DNA from: Marinomonas rhizomae
Lineage (GTDB): Bacteria > Pseudomonadota > Gammaproteobacteria > Pseudomonadales > Marinomonadaceae
Assembly: GCF_024397855.1 (NCBI RefSeq)
Contig: NZ_CP073343.1
Span: forward strand, 1,364,001-1,428,000
Reading direction: 5' to 3'
DNA: 64,000 nucleotides
Both the position numbers and the translations under genes were made by a program. Below the pieces are notes generated by a model. That model was not told the DNA's origin. It did no database searches and saw only the letters and a program-made list of their open reading frames with translations. Positions 63,831-64,000 of this stretch are shown piece after piece; the stretch's first letter is position 1, and the number at the start of each line of letters is the position of its first letter.

Positions 63831-64000
63831 TTGTCGGGACAATCGGAAGGTACAGTTTATGCTCACGCATATTTTTCAGCATCAGTAGAAAGTACGTTAC
63901 AAGCTGATAATTTTGGGGATATATTCGCGGGCTTAACTAGTGTTGCTTTAACTGCATTTATGGTGGAAAGTTATTTAAATTACCTTTGTGAAAAAATATG
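63831..64000 (+). CDS. Cassette 4 protein, 5' part only
   Basis: An open frame from TTG 63831 to the window edge (56 codons), beginning MSGQSEGTVYAHAYFSASVE and containing a hydrophobic stretch GLTSVALTAFMVESYL. TGGAG lies eight bases before the TTG and the frame starts 27 bases after attC site D, as in the other cassettes. Too short to identify. Confidence 0.55.
   Translation, partial: MSGQSEGTVYAHAYFSASVESTLQADNFGDIFAGLTSVALTAFMVESYLNYLCEKI

Noticed and set aside
1..64000. CRISPR array, tRNA or rRNA genes
   Set aside because: I saw no regularly spaced repeat array and no tRNA or rRNA signature in the window.

Overview
This window looks like the chromosome of a marine gammaproteobacterium of the Oceanospirillales, most like Marinomonas. 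That placement is inferred from the mix of gene families (HemG-type protoporphyrinogen oxidase, E. coli-type long CydA with CydX, SrkA, short-type ArgC, OlsF-like acyltransferase) and moderate GC; no rRNA or tRNA gene is present to settle it.

Positions 1-44,000 are core and housekeeping DNA in short transcription units: a RecQ helicase with the SrkA kinase; a tandem pair of receiver-TPR response regulators; a 2OG-Fe dioxygenase; two chemotaxis transducers; an MsbA-like ABC exporter; a three-gene glycogen operon (GH15/phosphorylase-kinase-like protein, GlgB, GlgX); envelope proteins; MATE, SLC13 and Kef-type transporters; argC, hemG, rsgA and aguA; and a small lipoprotein behind a sigma-54 promoter, convergent with a sigma-54 activator that has a degenerate receiver. 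A eukaryotic-type HisA stands outside any his operon, followed by arfB.

Positions 44,128-49,940 form one tightly packed operon of seven genes: DedA-like, ATP-grasp ligase, DinB-like, NRDE/TANGO2-like, YHS, DoxX-like, and a fused PlsC-OlsB (OlsF-like) acyltransferase, ending at a strong terminator. It looks like an aminolipid or envelope-lipid system. It is followed by the cytochrome bd operon cydA-cydB-cydX-cydD-cydC, including a 36-residue cydX.

From 56,547 to the right end the DNA is accessory. A belt of REP-like palindromes and long structured dispersed repeats surrounds a lone acetyltransferase. An integron-type gene-cassette array follows, with four attC sites (60711-60782, 61265-61320, 62170-62247, 63748-63804). 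Its cassettes encode an unknown protein cleanly interrupted by a 1231-bp IS3-family element with a TGA target duplication, a Cys-rich protein, a membrane-anchored protein with a PD-(D/E)XK-like motif, a DfrA-class dihydrofolate reductase with an acetyltransferase, and a truncated ORF at the edge. No integrase gene is visible, but a LexA-type box lies at the left side of the array. The array, its dfrA-like cassette, the structured repeats with compensatory changes and the 44-50 kb operon are the items most worth following up.
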